A stretch of 64,000 bases of DNA, from positions 1,541,757 through 1,605,756 of the forward strand of contig NZ_AP025461.1 in assembly GCF_024347315.1 (NCBI RefSeq), in the 5' to 3' direction. Below are positions 9,750-19,246 of this stretch, piece by piece; positions within the stretch are counted from its first letter, which is position 1; every line of letters starts with the position of its first letter. This stretch comes from Vibrio atlanticus (GTDB lineage: Bacteria > Pseudomonadota > Gammaproteobacteria > Enterobacterales > Vibrionaceae). The translations under genes were made by a program, and so were the position numbers. Below the pieces are notes generated by a model, which saw only the letters and a list, made by a program, of their open reading frames with translations, was not told the DNA's origin and searched no databases.

Positions 9750-9998
9750 ATGAACAACGAACTTGATGTTATTGAGTCTCTAGAAGAGCTGGAGCAATTC
9801 CTAATTTCAGTAGAAGCAGGGGGCTTAGGTCTTGAAGACGTTGAAGGCGTAGGTATGGCCACCAATAATTCTGATGGTCGTCATTTCGTTGCAGTATTCA
9901 ACAGCAGTCACAAGGTTTTACTCGCTCGCTGGATCACTAAAGAAATCTTTGAAAATGGTAAAGACCTTGTGCGCAACGGTCCTCGCCGTTCTCACTAA
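9750..9998 (+). CDS. Small conserved-type hypothetical protein, 82 aa
   Basis: An acidic N-terminal half (LDVIESLEELEQFLISVEAG) is followed by a Gly-rich turn (GGLGLEDVEGVG), a beta-like segment (RHFVAVFNSSHKVLLARWI) and a basic tail (RNGPRRSH). There is no signal peptide or membrane helix, so it is probably cytosolic. ATG 9750 is preferred over the longer frame from 9693 because AAGAG lies eight bases upstream and the longer N-terminus has no site. A strong terminator follows within 25 bp. I do not recognise a function. Confidence 0.7.
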   Translation: MNNELDVIESLEELEQFLISVEAGGLGLEDVEGVGMATNNSDGRHFVAVFNSSHKVLLARWITKEIFENGKDLVRNGPRRSH

Positions 9999-10022
9999 AC
10001 CTTTCCAATAGCACCAATGGTT

Positions 10023-10063
10023 AAAGCCCAATACGTCCATCAGCGATCTGTTGGGCTTTTTTG
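10023..10063 (+). terminator. Rho-independent terminator
   Basis: The stem AAAGCCCAA (10023-10031) pairs with TTGGGCTTT (10051-10059) and is followed by a T tract. It ends the small gene at 9750-9998. Confidence 0.85.
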
Positions 10064-10295
10064 TATCTCCTGATAATGAATAGAGCATTCTATACAGGAT
10101 AAATTAGCGATAACTTCCAGTTGTTGTGAACTTTATCTAGAACTCAATGTCGTATTCGCGTGAGTTGGTGTTTATGCATCGTTTCACTTTAACAATTTCA
10201 TGACTTGTGACTCGAAGAGAACTTATTTAAGCTAGCCACAATTCAACGAGCTCGCTTGAGCGACTAACGACTAACTGATTCGATTACTGACTGAT

Positions 10296-10772
10296 TTGCT
10301 GAATACACCATTACTTTTCTTATCCACACAGAACCGCCGACAAAAGCATTCGCTTTGGGCGCTGTTCCTTACCGGACTGGTTATCGTAACCTGTCTGGCG
10401 AGTACGCTTTCTACAAACAAAGTAACTTCTTCAGCTTCCTTAATTGGACAATCAATACTTGTCGGTGCAGAAACCAGCCACCCACAAGCAATCGTCGCAT
10501 CTTTCGATAAAATGTCTGAGCTCTATGCCAGCGTTTTTGGTTCAGAAGCTTCTAAAGCTTTGTCAGGACCAAACTCTAGCGCGTGCAGCCTAAGCTCAAA
10601 AATGCTCACCTTCGCGACACCTAAAACAGGTTGGCTGATTCCTTTTATCCTGTTTATTGCCGTTGCGTACAGCCTATCACCGCACATATCGAGATTGTCT
10701 AGAGATAACCATCGCTCTACTCGACCTACAAAACACCGCTTACATCTAAAGCACTGTATATTTAGAGAGTAA
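10296..10772 (+). CDS. Small membrane protein ahead of the scs operon
   Basis: A 158-residue frame with one clear hydrophobic segment near the N-terminus (LWALFLTGLVIVTCLAST, after a basic RRQKHS) and a second near residue 115 (WLIPFILFIAVAYSL). A basic, Arg/His-rich tail follows. Two central Cys-containing stretches are present, including SACSLSSKM. The only starts are TTG 10296 or later non-ATG codons, and no good ribosome site is visible, so the start is uncertain. Its place just ahead of scsB, 48 bp away, is that of scsA in enteric copper-tolerance loci. Sequence resemblance to ScsA could not be established. Confidence 0.5.
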   Translation: MLNTPLLFLSTQNRRQKHSLWALFLTGLVIVTCLASTLSTNKVTSSASLIGQSILVGAETSHPQAIVASFDKMSELYASVFGSEASKALSGPNSSACSLSSKMLTFATPKTGWLIPFILFIAVAYSLSPHISRLSRDNHRSTRPTKHRLHLKHCIFRE

Positions 10773-10819
10773 ATAACCGGGCTACTACACCCTTTTATTT
10801 ATTTTTTGGAGATACATTT

Positions 10820-12931
10820 GTGTACAACACACTACTAACTAAGTTTGTCGATTCGTTGGCATTCTGCATGCGTACATGCGCGAAAACGCTAGTCACTGCC
10901 CTTTTGGTTATGACGTCATTTACAGCTTTGGCACAGGCGACGGGCTGGCTCAGCGTGCCTGAACATCCACCAGTCAAGATGCGAATGATGTCGACGGGTG
11001 AACAATCGGACGACGGTTCTAAGATTCAAACCGTGCTGGATGTCGTTCTCGACGGCGATTGGAAAACCTATTGGCGTAGCCCCGGCGAAGGTGGTATTCC
11101 GCCAAGTTGGGACTGGTCTGGCTCAACAAACATAGAGTCGGTAGAGTGGCACTGGCCGATCCCTAAGTACTACGAACAACTGGATGTGATGACGTTAGGC
11201 TACAAAAAGCACGTCAGCTTTCCCGTTACGTTGACACTGAAAGACAACACGAAGCCAGCACTGTTCAAGGCGTCGTTCACCTTTCCGTCGTGCACCAATA
11301 TCTGTGTATTAACCGATTACGACATCGAACTGAAGATTGATCCGCAAACATTAGAGCTCGATGAAGAAGCGATGTTCTTGTTCAATCAAGGCATGAGCCA
11401 ATCCCCACGAGAAGCTAACCGCACTTCAGTGAACGGCCTGTTCTGGGATAAAAGCAAACAACAACTTGTGACTCAGCTAACAAGTAAGGAAGGCTGGGAT
11501 AAACCGATGGTATTGATTGATGGACAAGAAGTGCTTGATGACTTCTTCTCTCCACCAACCGTCCACATCACAGACAATACAATGACCGCAGTATTCGATG
11601 TGAGTAACTGGATCGGCGAGGTCGACTTAACGGATCGCACAGTGAGTATTACCGTTTCAGATACTAACTTTGCCGAAGAGATGACCGCACAAGTTGGGTC
11701 AGACCCGATAGCTTACCAAACAAGCAACAACAGCTTTCTAGTAATGCTTGGCTTTGCGTTAGTGGGCGGTTTAATCCTCAACATCATGCCGTGTGTTCTA
11801 CCCGTGTTAGGGATGAAGCTAAACAGCATCATTCAGAACCAAGGTGCTTCAAACCGCCACATCCGACTCTCATTCCTAGCGTCTGCTGCAGGTGTTATCA
11901 CTTCGTTTGCGCTGTTAGCTCTAGGCATGACCGTTCTAAAAATGGGTGGCAATGCGATTGGTTGGGGAATCCAGTTCCAAAATGTTTGGTTCATCGGGTT
12001 CATGCTGATCATTACCCTACTGTTCTCAGTTAACCTACTCGGTCTATTCGAATTCAGACTTCCGTCAGGCTTAAACACTTGGATGGCAACCAAAGGCGAC
12101 GACTCACATTCCGGTCACTTTATCCAAGGCATGTTTGCGACACTATTGGCGACGCCTTGCAGTGCTCCATTCCTAGGAACCGCAGTGGCTTATGCTCTGG
12201 GCGCAAGTTACCAAGAGTTGTGGGCTATCTTTATCGCACTCGGCATTGGTATGAGCGCACCTTGGTTGATCTTCGCGTTATTCCCAAGCCTAACTAAATT
12301 GCTACCAAAACCTGGCGCGTGGATGTTCAAAGTTAAGTTGGTATTCGGCTTAATGATGTTCATCACCAGTCTGTGGTTAACAAGCCTACTGAGCCCATTC
12401 ATTGGCAAGTTCCCAACCATCTTGTTGTCACTGTTTATCGTCGTTTCAGTGCTAATTTGGATTGGCATGAAATTAGGGCGCAAGGTACTGATTCCTATCA
12501 TGGCAACCACCACCTTGGTATTTGGTGCTGCATTGATCGTCGGTAGTGTTACCGCTGATAACTGGGCAACGCCAATTGTCGATAACCTTGATTGGCAGAA
12601 ACTGGATGCGAAACAAATCCCTCAGTTGGTCGAGGAAGGAAAAACCGTCTTTGTCGACGTGACTGCGGAATGGTGCATCACCTGTAAAGCCAACAAAATT
12701 GGCGTCATTCTTCAAGACCCTGTCTACAGCCACCTGCAACAAGAAGACATTGTTTTGATGAAAGGCGATTGGACAACACCAAGTGAAAGTGTCACTCAAT
12801 ACTTACAAAGTAATGGGCGATTTGGTGTGCCATTTAATATCGTTTATGGCCCGAGCTATAAAAATGGTATTCCATTACCCGTGATTCTAGACAGTGACAC
12901 TGTTATTCAAGCCATCGACGCTGCGAGATAA
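10820..12931 (+). CDS. scsB: ScsB-like membrane thiol-disulfide transporter (DsbD family)
   Basis: A 703-residue protein carrying electrons from cytosolic thioredoxin to periplasmic thiol proteins. After a signal peptide (MRTCAKTLVTALLVMTSF region) comes an N-terminal periplasmic domain with CTNIC (Cys158, Cys162). A membrane core follows with the DsbD-type cysteines MPCVLP (Cys325) and TPCSAP (Cys447). The C-terminal thioredoxin domain has EWCITCK (Cys619, Cys622). The unusual N-terminal domain separates ScsB from ordinary DsbD. The GTG start at 10820 has GGAG eight bases upstream; ATG 10868 would give a tidier signal peptide. It abuts scsD with no gap. Confidence 0.9.
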   Translation: MYNTLLTKFVDSLAFCMRTCAKTLVTALLVMTSFTALAQATGWLSVPEHPPVKMRMMSTGEQSDDGSKIQTVLDVVLDGDWKTYWRSPGEGGIPPSWDWSGSTNIESVEWHWPIPKYYEQLDVMTLGYKKHVSFPVTLTLKDNTKPALFKASFTFPSCTNICVLTDYDIELKIDPQTLELDEEAMFLFNQGMSQSPREANRTSVNGLFWDKSKQQLVTQLTSKEGWDKPMVLIDGQEVLDDFFSPPTVHITDNTMTAVFDVSNWIGEVDLTDRTVSITVSDTNFAEEMTAQVGSDPIAYQTSNNSFLVMLGFALVGGLILNIMPCVLPVLGMKLNSIIQNQGASNRHIRLSFLASAAGVITSFALLALGMTVLKMGGNAIGWGIQFQNVWFIGFMLIITLLFSVNLLGLFEFRLPSGLNTWMATKGDDSHSGHFIQGMFATLLATPCSAPFLGTAVAYALGASYQELWAIFIALGIGMSAPWLIFALFPSLTKLLPKPGAWMFKVKLVFGLMMFITSLWLTSLLSPFIGKFPTILLSLFIVVSVLIWIGMKLGRKVLIPIMATTTLVFGAALIVGSVTADNWATPIVDNLDWQKLDAKQIPQLVEEGKTVFVDVTAEWCITCKANKIGVILQDPVYSHLQQEDIVLMKGDWTTPSESVTQYLQSNGRFGVPFNIVYGPSYKNGIPLPVILDSDTVIQAIDAAR

Positions 12932-12934
12932 TTG

Positions 12935-13504
12935 ATGAAGACGCCCAACAATGAACAAAGGCCTAGCTCAGCTGAAGACAATGCTGTAAAGGCTGAAACC
13001 AAAAAGCCAAGCCGTCTTAAGAAGTGGGGAAAGGAACTCGTTTCAATGATACTGATCGTTGGCGTGGTTTCGTTTGCCATGGATTTTTACCACAGCAGAA
13101 GCATGCCTCAAGGAGACGCGATACCAATCGTAGGTCAGTCGATCCAAGGTGACGATATTGATGTTATCGAGCTAAGCAAAAGCGGTAAGCCCGTTATTGT
13201 CTATTTTTGGGCGACTTGGTGTAGCGCGTGCAAATTGGTGAGCCCGACGGTTAATAGCTTCAGCGACTCCCATCAAGTAGTTTCTGTAGCACTTTCATCT
13301 GGCCCAGACGAACGTGTTCAGCGCTTCTTAGACGCCAAAGAGTATGACTTCCCTGTTATCAATGATCTCTCTGGATCGATCAGCAGAAGTTGGGGAGTCA
13401 ATGTCACGCCAAGTATTGTCATCATCAAAGATGGAAAGATTAGCAGTATCGCAACCGGCGTTACTTCCCCTATCGGGCTGTGGTTAAGAACCTACTTTGC
13501 ATAA
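12935..13504 (+). CDS. scsD: ScsD-like membrane-anchored thioredoxin-fold protein
   Basis: A 189-residue protein. A charged, Lys-rich N-terminus precedes one membrane anchor (LVSMILIVGVVSFAMDF). A periplasmic TlpA-type thioredoxin domain then carries WATWCSACK, with active-site Cys96 and Cys99, and the cis-Pro loop NVTPSIVII. It probably passes reducing or oxidising equivalents between ScsB and the soluble partner. The stop of scsB is followed at once by TTG-ATG. ATG 12935 is taken as start, so the genes are translationally coupled. Assignment to ScsD rests on size, anchor and context. Confidence 0.85.
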   Translation: MKTPNNEQRPSSAEDNAVKAETKKPSRLKKWGKELVSMILIVGVVSFAMDFYHSRSMPQGDAIPIVGQSIQGDDIDVIELSKSGKPVIVYFWATWCSACKLVSPTVNSFSDSHQVVSVALSSGPDERVQRFLDAKEYDFPVINDLSGSISRSWGVNVTPSIVIIKDGKISSIATGVTSPIGLWLRTYFA

Positions 13505-13626
13505 CTCGCTCACTAAGAAAGACAGAGCAGAGCAAATGAACCGATTAAAGCCAATTTAACAAACAATAATACCGTGAGCGCGACCCAAAACGTGCTCACG
13601 ATTATCAAGAACTAGAGAAAAACAAC

Positions 13627-14346
13627 ATGAAAAAACATCTGATTAGCACACTGATTTTAGGCTCACTAATGAGCACAAGTGCCTTCGCTGAGTTAAGCAC
13701 AGAACAAACCCAGCAACTCGAAGAAATTAACCAGTTCCTGAAGGATAACCCTTCTACGATTTCAGGGCTGCATACCAGTTTAGAGCAGTATGTCGCGGGC
13801 CAAGCGCAAGCAAAGAAAGCTCAAGCTGAGAGTCACGACTGGTTGTATAACAATGACGCTCATCCAATCACGGGCAACCCTGACGGAAAATCAGTAATCG
13901 TTAACTTTACTGACTACAACTGCCCTTACTGTAAGCGCTTGGAAAAAGGCTTGGTTCAATTAGCCTCTGAAAACAGCGACATTAAAGTGATCAACGTGTA
14001 CTTGTCATTTAAGCAGCAACAAGTAGATGGCCTTGATACCAATGCGGCTCTATACGCGATGAAAGTGTGGAAAGATAACCCAGCAGCCTTCCCTGAAGTC
14101 AACAGACTGCTGATGGCAAAAAGTGGTATTCACTCGAAAAGCTCACTAGAAGCCGTAGCCAAGAAGACAGGCACAGAAGCGGAACTAAAAACAACTCGAG
14201 AACAAAACCAGGTTCTAACCACTAACCATCAAACCTTTAGCGCTCTGGGTTTAACAGGCACGCCAACAATGATGATGAATGATCAGGTTCTACCGGGCTA
14301 TGTACCTTACGATCGACTAAAAGACATCGTGGATGATGCTTTTTAA
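13627..14346 (+). CDS. scsC: ScsC-like periplasmic DsbA-family disulfide isomerase/oxidoreductase
   Basis: A 239-residue protein. The signal peptide (MKKHLISTLILGSLMSTSAFA) is followed by a helical N-terminal segment (residues 24-65), the region that oligomerises ScsC in relatives. The DsbA-type thioredoxin domain has NCPYCK, with Cys99 and Cys102, and the cis-Pro loop LTGTPTMM. Enteric ScsC works with ScsB in copper tolerance and disulfide repair. Here the order is scsB-scsD-scsC, not scsB-scsC-scsD, with 122 bp between scsD and scsC, which may hold a separate ribosome entry or promoter. A terminator follows. Confidence 0.88.
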   Translation: MKKHLISTLILGSLMSTSAFAELSTEQTQQLEEINQFLKDNPSTISGLHTSLEQYVAGQAQAKKAQAESHDWLYNNDAHPITGNPDGKSVIVNFTDYNCPYCKRLEKGLVQLASENSDIKVINVYLSFKQQQVDGLDTNAALYAMKVWKDNPAAFPEVNRLLMAKSGIHSKSSLEAVAKKTGTEAELKTTREQNQVLTTNHQTFSALGLTGTPTMMMNDQVLPGYVPYDRLKDIVDDAF

Positions 14347-14387
14347 TCAAGTTTAGATAGAGATAAAGATTCGAAAGAAAAGAGAAT

Positions 14388-14423
14388 AAAAAGCCGACTA
14401 GCGTAACTCGCAGTCGGCTTTTT
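14388..14423 (+). terminator. Terminator of the scs operon
   Basis: The stem AAAAAGCCGACT (14388-14399) pairs with AGTCGGCTTTTT (14412-14423), with a 12-nt loop. It closes the scs operon and may also act on the convergent HD-GYP gene. Confidence 0.85.
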
Positions 14424-14502
14424 CATTGTTTGAATAAAGTAGATAATCCGTTTACCTTCAATCTAGATTTAAAGGTGAGTTGAACCCTAAAAACAATCGA
14501 AG

Positions 14503-15768
14503 TTAAAACGCGTACATTCTTTTATCCGTCGATAGTTCAAAGCAGTACTCTGCGTGCTTTCTAAGGCATTCAAACACTTCTCGATCCAACTTATAACTAT
14601 CAACTTGGTCCGTTAATATCGCTAGAGTTTCTTCCAGTGTCATACCTTTACGATAAGGGCGAGACTGGGTTAATGCTTGAAATACATCGACTACAGCAAC
14701 AATTCTACTGGGTTGATCTAAATCTTCAGCCGTTTTACCCATCGGATAGCCTGAACCATCTAACCTTTCATGGTGATCGGAAGCCCACTGACACACCTGA
14801 GGCGAACTAAATAACTCCTGCAGCGCGAATCGAGTATCTGTCGCATGGCGTTTAATACAACAGTATTCTTCGTCAGTGAGCAAATCTGGCTTATGAAGAA
14901 TGTCACCAGGGGTTTGCAGTTTGCCAATATCGTGAACTAAACCAGCTAAATAGAGCTTTCTCTGCGTTGTGTGTGAATAACCAAGTTGTTTAGCTAGATA
15001 TTCAGAAAGTTGCCCGACCTTCAACGAGTGCTTGAAAGTGAACGAGCTTTTCGTATCAACGACATTAGCAATAAACTCGGCAAAGGCGACTGTCTCATCC
15101 AGCGACATTTGCTGAGAGAAAAAGGGCACAGGTTCAAAGTTATCTCTCATATCCTCGATGTAAGGGGTCTCCATCGAGAACCAAAAATCATCCAGATCAA
15201 CCAACTCACACATGTGCTGTACAAGATTGGTTTCGAACATCTCATCCGCTTGCTCAGTCAAACGTCCAATAATGCTCGCTTTACCGTCTGGGGTTAGGTT
15301 CCCATAACGATCAGAAGCTGTTATGCCATATAGATAGTCAACTCTGTCAGCAAGCATCACAACTGCAGCCAGTTCCTTTTCTAATTCACTGATATTCATA
15401 GTCTTTAGATCTAACCAAGGGGTATGATGATAAAGAACTGGCTTAGCGAATATAGAAAGAACAGGGCACTCCTTTAAAATTTGGTAGCCCTTTTGACAAT
15501 GGTAATAAGTCGAGTCGGGAACAAACCCCGAATTCAGTCGACGTTGCTCGTCTATTTGCGACACTCCGCAGTCGTGAATTAGCCCTAACGAAAATGCGAG
15601 CTGTGCCTGCTCCTCTTCCCACCCCACGCTCAGAGCACATCGATACGCGATGTAACCCACCCTCTGTCCATGGTTTTTGCTTTCAAAACCGACGTTATCA
15701 AGCGCCTTAGCAATACCAAATAGAGCCTTTCTTAGGTCTACGGTTACCTCTTGGCAATGTTGATTCAT
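14503..15768 (-). CDS. HD-GYP domain protein, probable cyclic-di-GMP phosphodiesterase
   Basis: A 421-residue soluble protein with two HD modules. The C-terminal one is a full HD-GYP: HDIGK at 279-283, then HHERLDGSGYP ending at residue 342. The N-terminal one has HD at 65-66 (GLIHDCG) and lacks a GYP motif, so it is a degenerate or regulatory copy. HD-GYP enzymes hydrolyse c-di-GMP to pGpG or GMP using a metal centre. No membrane segment or receiver domain is present. The gene is convergent with the scs operon. Confidence 0.85.
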   Translation of the reverse strand: MNQHCQEVTVDLRKALFGIAKALDNVGFESKNHGQRVGYIAYRCALSVGWEEEQAQLAFSLGLIHDCGVSQIDEQRRLNSGFVPDSTYYHCQKGYQILKECPVLSIFAKPVLYHHTPWLDLKTMNISELEKELAAVVMLADRVDYLYGITASDRYGNLTPDGKASIIGRLTEQADEMFETNLVQHMCELVDLDDFWFSMETPYIEDMRDNFEPVPFFSQQMSLDETVAFAEFIANVVDTKSSFTFKHSLKVGQLSEYLAKQLGYSHTTQRKLYLAGLVHDIGKLQTPGDILHKPDLLTDEEYCCIKRHATDTRFALQELFSSPQVCQWASDHHERLDGSGYPMGKTAEDLDQPSRIVAVVDVFQALTQSRPYRKGMTLEETLAILTDQVDSYKLDREVFECLRKHAEYCFELSTDKRMYAF

Positions 15769-15994
15769 TACTTAAGCCTAGTATTTTTATATATTTTATA
15801 TATTTAGGCTGCTAATACTAATGCATGACTAACGATCATACCCGTGATTATTATAAGGTTTAATGTATTTCGTGATGGATCTAGCGTATCACGAATAATT
15901 CGTGCCACATGTGGTTGCATATTAAAAATTGTGCGACATTATAACCTACCGACCAAAAGACACTTAAATCATCAGCCAAAAGAAAAGGGAAAAC

Positions 15995-16540
15995 ATGTTT
16001 AAAACAGTTATCGATGAAGAGTTATCCATCGCTCTGGTTGAAGAGAACTTCGCATCTCATTACGCGGAAATTTCACAAAGCCAAAATGAGTATCTTAGCC
16101 AATGGTTAGCATGGCCACCGCACTGCAAAACAGAGCAGGACTTTAGGATCTTCATCCAGCGCTCGCTACATGATTACGCGGAAGGCAAAAGCATGACATG
16201 TGCGATTGTGTACAAAGACAATATCGTCGGTAACTGTAGCTTTAACACCATTGACCACAGCAAACAGAAAGTCACGATAGGCTATTGGTTGTCCGAGACT
16301 TACCAAGGTAACGGGATCGTTACACGCGTAGTTGAGAAGCTCATTGATATTGCTTTCAATGAGTTAGATATGGAAAAGGTGGAGATATCAGCTGCAACTG
16401 GCAACCAGAGTAGTCGCAAGGTTTGTGAGCGCTTACATTTCACATTAGAAGGTATCATAACTCGTAACGAGAACTTAAATGGCCGTATCATAGATCATGC
16501 TATTTATGGCCTTCATCGTTTAAGCGCCAACAGCATCTAA
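15995..16540 (+). CDS. RimL/RimJ-like GNAT N-acetyltransferase
   Basis: A 181-residue GNAT-fold protein. Motif A for acetyl-CoA is seen as GYWLSETYQGNGIVTRVV (Q/R-x-x-G-x-G/A type, here YQGNGI), followed by the NQSSRKVCERLHF helix and a C-terminal LEGIITRNENLNGRIIDH segment typical of the ribosomal-protein-serine acetyltransferase branch (RimL/YdaF). The substrate is unknown and could be a ribosomal protein, a small amine or an antibiotic. ATG 15995 follows AAAAGGGAAAAC, a good ribosome site. It has its own terminator. Confidence 0.85.
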   Translation: MFKTVIDEELSIALVEENFASHYAEISQSQNEYLSQWLAWPPHCKTEQDFRIFIQRSLHDYAEGKSMTCAIVYKDNIVGNCSFNTIDHSKQKVTIGYWLSETYQGNGIVTRVVEKLIDIAFNELDMEKVEISAATGNQSSRKVCERLHFTLEGIITRNENLNGRIIDHAIYGLHRLSANSI

Positions 16541-16610
16541 GCTTGATTTTCTACTTGGTAAATTTTGCCAATTGATAGTGAACGATAATTAGTAATTTAA
16601 TTTAATTAGT

Positions 16611-16640
16611 AAGCCACGATATTAAACCGTGGCTTTCATT
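16611..16640 (+). terminator. Terminator downstream of the RimL-like gene
   Basis: The stem AAGCCACG (16611-16618) pairs with CGTGGCTT (16628-16635), followed by a T-rich run. It lies between two converging genes. Confidence 0.7.
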
Positions 16641-16674
16641 TTTAAGAGTCTAATTGGTCTCTTACTAAAATCAT

Positions 16675-18024
16675 TTACGCGATCTTTGGGATTAAGATAC
16701 AGAACTTAGCACCACCGCGATTGCTATCGCAGATCCGAATGTCCCAAGAAAGCTTTTTAGCCGCTGAAATCGCGATTGCTAGACCTAATCCTAACCCACC
16801 AGTTGCCGATGCTCTGCTAGCATCTAAGCGAGAAAACGGAAGGAATACTTCTTCACGCCTGTCCTCTGGTATCCCAGAGCCATTGTCTTCAATCAGAACT
16901 AGCCAATTTTCTGAGTTCTCGTCCAAAGTTACCCAGACTTTGTCTTGTGTGTAATTCCCAGCGTTCTTAATCACGTTATCAAAAACCAAACGCGCCATCG
17001 AGCAATCACACTTAATTTTGCACTCTAGCTTTACTTTGGACTCAAAAATAACATTGTCTAACTCCGAGTAACGGATTCTATCTAAACAATACTCGCGAAG
17101 ATCAGCTTTCACTTTAACAAGCTCGAAGAAAGAATTATCCATGACATTCAACTTCGACAGCATGATAATTTCTGACGTGAGGTCGTTGATATCCCCGATG
17201 TAGGTATCAATATCATCGAAAAAAACCTGATGATGCTCTGGAGCTTCCCGCCTTAAGAGATCCGTCGCCAATTGAATACGGCTTAGCGGTGTACGGACTT
17301 CATGTGGAATCGCTTGAGCAAATATATGACTTTGTTTTACTTTGCTCTCAATCTCCTCAGCCATGAAGTTAAAACTTTTAGCTAGCTCAGACACTGGGTG
17401 TATATCATCTACGTCAGAGCGAGTACTCAGCTTCCCCTTACCAAACTGCTTCTGTTTCTCAACAAGTAACTCTATTCTTTCTTGAAAACGCCTAACAGGT
17501 AAGTAAACACTTGCGCCAATAGCGAAGATAACGGCCAACAAAAGCCCAATAAGAAAGTTTCTTTCTGAATCTTCATACCACTCAATTTCAGGTGAGAAGA
17601 AATCGCCTACCTCACTGAACGCAAAGCTAAACCTAGAATTTGGTAGCTGAAATACTGCCGAATAGAGATTATTTTCACTTAGGTATACCGGTACACCATT
17701 CAAGGTGGTAAATAACTCGCATCGTTGACACGGAGCCTCTCCCGACCAATTCTCCAACAGGCGTAAATTGAAAATATAAAATTGCTGGTAGCCTGTTCTG
17801 TCGAGTTCTTTATATAGCGAGTTTTCTCGGTTGTGTTGACGAACATACTGCTCAGAAAAGTAGATGCCATCATTAAGGAATATTTCGATCTGGGTACGCC
17901 GCATGTGCCCTTCACCAAGGTTCCAAAACAAAAATATCGTTGCCGACATCCCAGTCACGATCCCAAGGTACAAACGAGTAAACATAGAAACAGATCGAAG
18001 TTTCACCGCGATAGACTTATACAA
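16675..18024 (-). CDS. Sensor histidine kinase, RstB-like
   Basis: A 449-residue membrane kinase. TM1 lies at about residues 18-36 and TM2 at 157-176, flanking a periplasmic sensor of about 120 residues that has a CQRC pair. A HAMP linker follows. The HisKA box is AIPHEVRTPLSR with phospho-acceptor His241. The ATPase domain has the N box (DNVIKNAGNYT), G1 (DNGSGIP) and G2 (GGLGLGLAI). The Pro before the acceptor His (PHEVRTPL) and overall layout are RstB-like. Its start overlaps the response-regulator gene by 8 bp, so the pair is translationally coupled. The signal is unknown; the CxxC in the sensor could respond to redox or metal. Confidence 0.88.
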   Translation of the reverse strand: MYKSIAVKLRSVSMFTRLYLGIVTGMSATIFLFWNLGEGHMRRTQIEIFLNDGIYFSEQYVRQHNRENSLYKELDRTGYQQFYIFNLRLLENWSGEAPCQRCELFTTLNGVPVYLSENNLYSAVFQLPNSRFSFAFSEVGDFFSPEIEWYEDSERNFLIGLLLAVIFAIGASVYLPVRRFQERIELLVEKQKQFGKGKLSTRSDVDDIHPVSELAKSFNFMAEEIESKVKQSHIFAQAIPHEVRTPLSRIQLATDLLRREAPEHHQVFFDDIDTYIGDINDLTSEIIMLSKLNVMDNSFFELVKVKADLREYCLDRIRYSELDNVIFESKVKLECKIKCDCSMARLVFDNVIKNAGNYTQDKVWVTLDENSENWLVLIEDNGSGIPEDRREEVFLPFSRLDASRASATGGLGLGLAIAISAAKKLSWDIRICDSNRGGAKFCILIPKIA

Positions 18025-18706
18025 CCAGCATATACCCCTTGTTACGAACCGTACGGATCAACTGCTTATCTTTTGCATGCATACGCAGCTTCCGGCGCAA
18101 CCCTGAAACACGCATATCAATAGAGCGGTCGTTAAACGCGTAATCAATCCCTCTAAATAGCTGGCAACATTGATCTCGAGTAACGACCTGACAAATGTTA
18201 TTAACAAGAAGATTTAGAATTTCAAACTCGGCAGAGGTTAGCTTTAGATTCTGTCCATACAGAGTGGCACTTTGAGCTGTACTGTTGATCACAATTTCAC
18301 CTGGGGTTTCAGCTGTCGTGTCAGGCTCAGCAACAACAGGGGCTGCGCGACGCAATAATGCTTCAATTCGTGCCAATAATGCATGACCACGAATAGGCTT
18401 TGCTACGTAGTCATCCGCGCCAAACTTAAACAAACTAACCTCGCTCATTTCATCGGCAGAAGCCGTCAAAACTAAGATCAATCCATTGTAAAACTCACGA
18501 GCCTGTCGACAAATCTGTGCACCACTCAACCCAGGAAGCATCAAGTCCAACAGAACGAGATCGGGTTCAATACTGCGGATCGCTTCAATGGCCAAATCCC
18601 CTTCATGGACAACGCTAACATTGTAGCCTTCGGCTTCGAGGTAAAGCGTAGTTAAACGCGCTATCGCCTGGTCATCTTCGACAATCAGCACTTTGGTTTT
18701 CGACAT
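18017..18706 (-). CDS. OmpR-family response regulator, RstA-like
   Basis: A 229-residue regulator. The receiver domain has the acidic pair EDD near residue 10, phospho-acceptor Asp54 (LVLLDLMLPG) and the conserved Lys in VAKPIRGH. The C-terminal winged helix ends in RRKLRMHAKDKQLIRTVRNK and GYMLVV, the OmpR signature. ATG 18706 gives the standard N-terminus MSKTKVLIVEDD; ATG 18721 upstream lacks a ribosome site. It is the first gene of a two-gene operon with the kinase. A row of TTAC repeats at 18916-18947 is a candidate autoregulatory site. Confidence 0.9.
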   Translation of the reverse strand: MSKTKVLIVEDDQAIARLTTLYLEAEGYNVSVVHEGDLAIEAIRSIEPDLVLLDLMLPGLSGAQICRQAREFYNGLILVLTASADEMSEVSLFKFGADDYVAKPIRGHALLARIEALLRRAAPVVAEPDTTAETPGEIVINSTAQSATLYGQNLKLTSAEFEILNLLVNNICQVVTRDQCCQLFRGIDYAFNDRSIDMRVSGLRRKLRMHAKDKQLIRTVRNKGYMLVV

Positions 18707-18915
18707 TTCTATCACCAGCATTTATTAAAAGCGAGGGCAGTATATATACTGTTCATATATCATCAATATTGTTATTGAAGTCACTAACTTACCGTACGCA
18801 AAACATATTAATCACTTTTGTACATACACGTTTACAAACCATCGTTCAGCAACAAAAATGCTCATTTATTGATTAACTTTCAGTCAAAACCGGAAAAACT
18901 TAGACTCTTGCGCGC

Positions 18916-18947
18916 TTACGTTCGCTTACCTTCTTACGTTCACTTAC
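18916..18947. promoter_or_regulatory. Direct repeats, candidate binding site for the adjacent OmpR-type regulator
   Basis: Two 14-bp near-identical copies, TTACGTTCGCTTAC and TTACGTTCACTTAC, lie 18 bp apart. Within them TTAC occurs four times with 10, 8 and 10 bp steps, close to a helical turn, as expected for tandem OmpR-family dimers. The site sits about 210 bp upstream of the regulator and 300 bp upstream of the secreted-protein gene at 19247. Beyond these repeats I see only AT-rich sequence in the 540-bp gap 18707-19246. Confidence 0.4.
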
Positions 18948-19246
18948 ATTAAAATAATTTACAAAACTCATTCAAATCAACTTACCACACATTAATAACA
19001 CAACAGTTAGTAACACTGCAAATGAACAAATTGATAGGCTTTATAACTATCACGATCATTTCTCGACCCAAAGAAAACGATTACATAACCCACCAGCTAG
19101 TATTTCCAACCTTCAAGCATATGCCCGCCTCTATAAAATAGAGTGTTCTTCAAGTAACATTTATTCGGCTAATCATTCACTCCAATAATAAACAACGGTG
19201 ACTTACCGATTAAACAAAAGTCACTTTGTCACAAGGCCACTTAAAG

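Noticed and set aside
18819..18842. RstA-box-like sequence TACATACACGTTTACA
   Set aside because: The spacing differs from the RstA consensus (TACATNTNGTTACA), so I did not call it a site.
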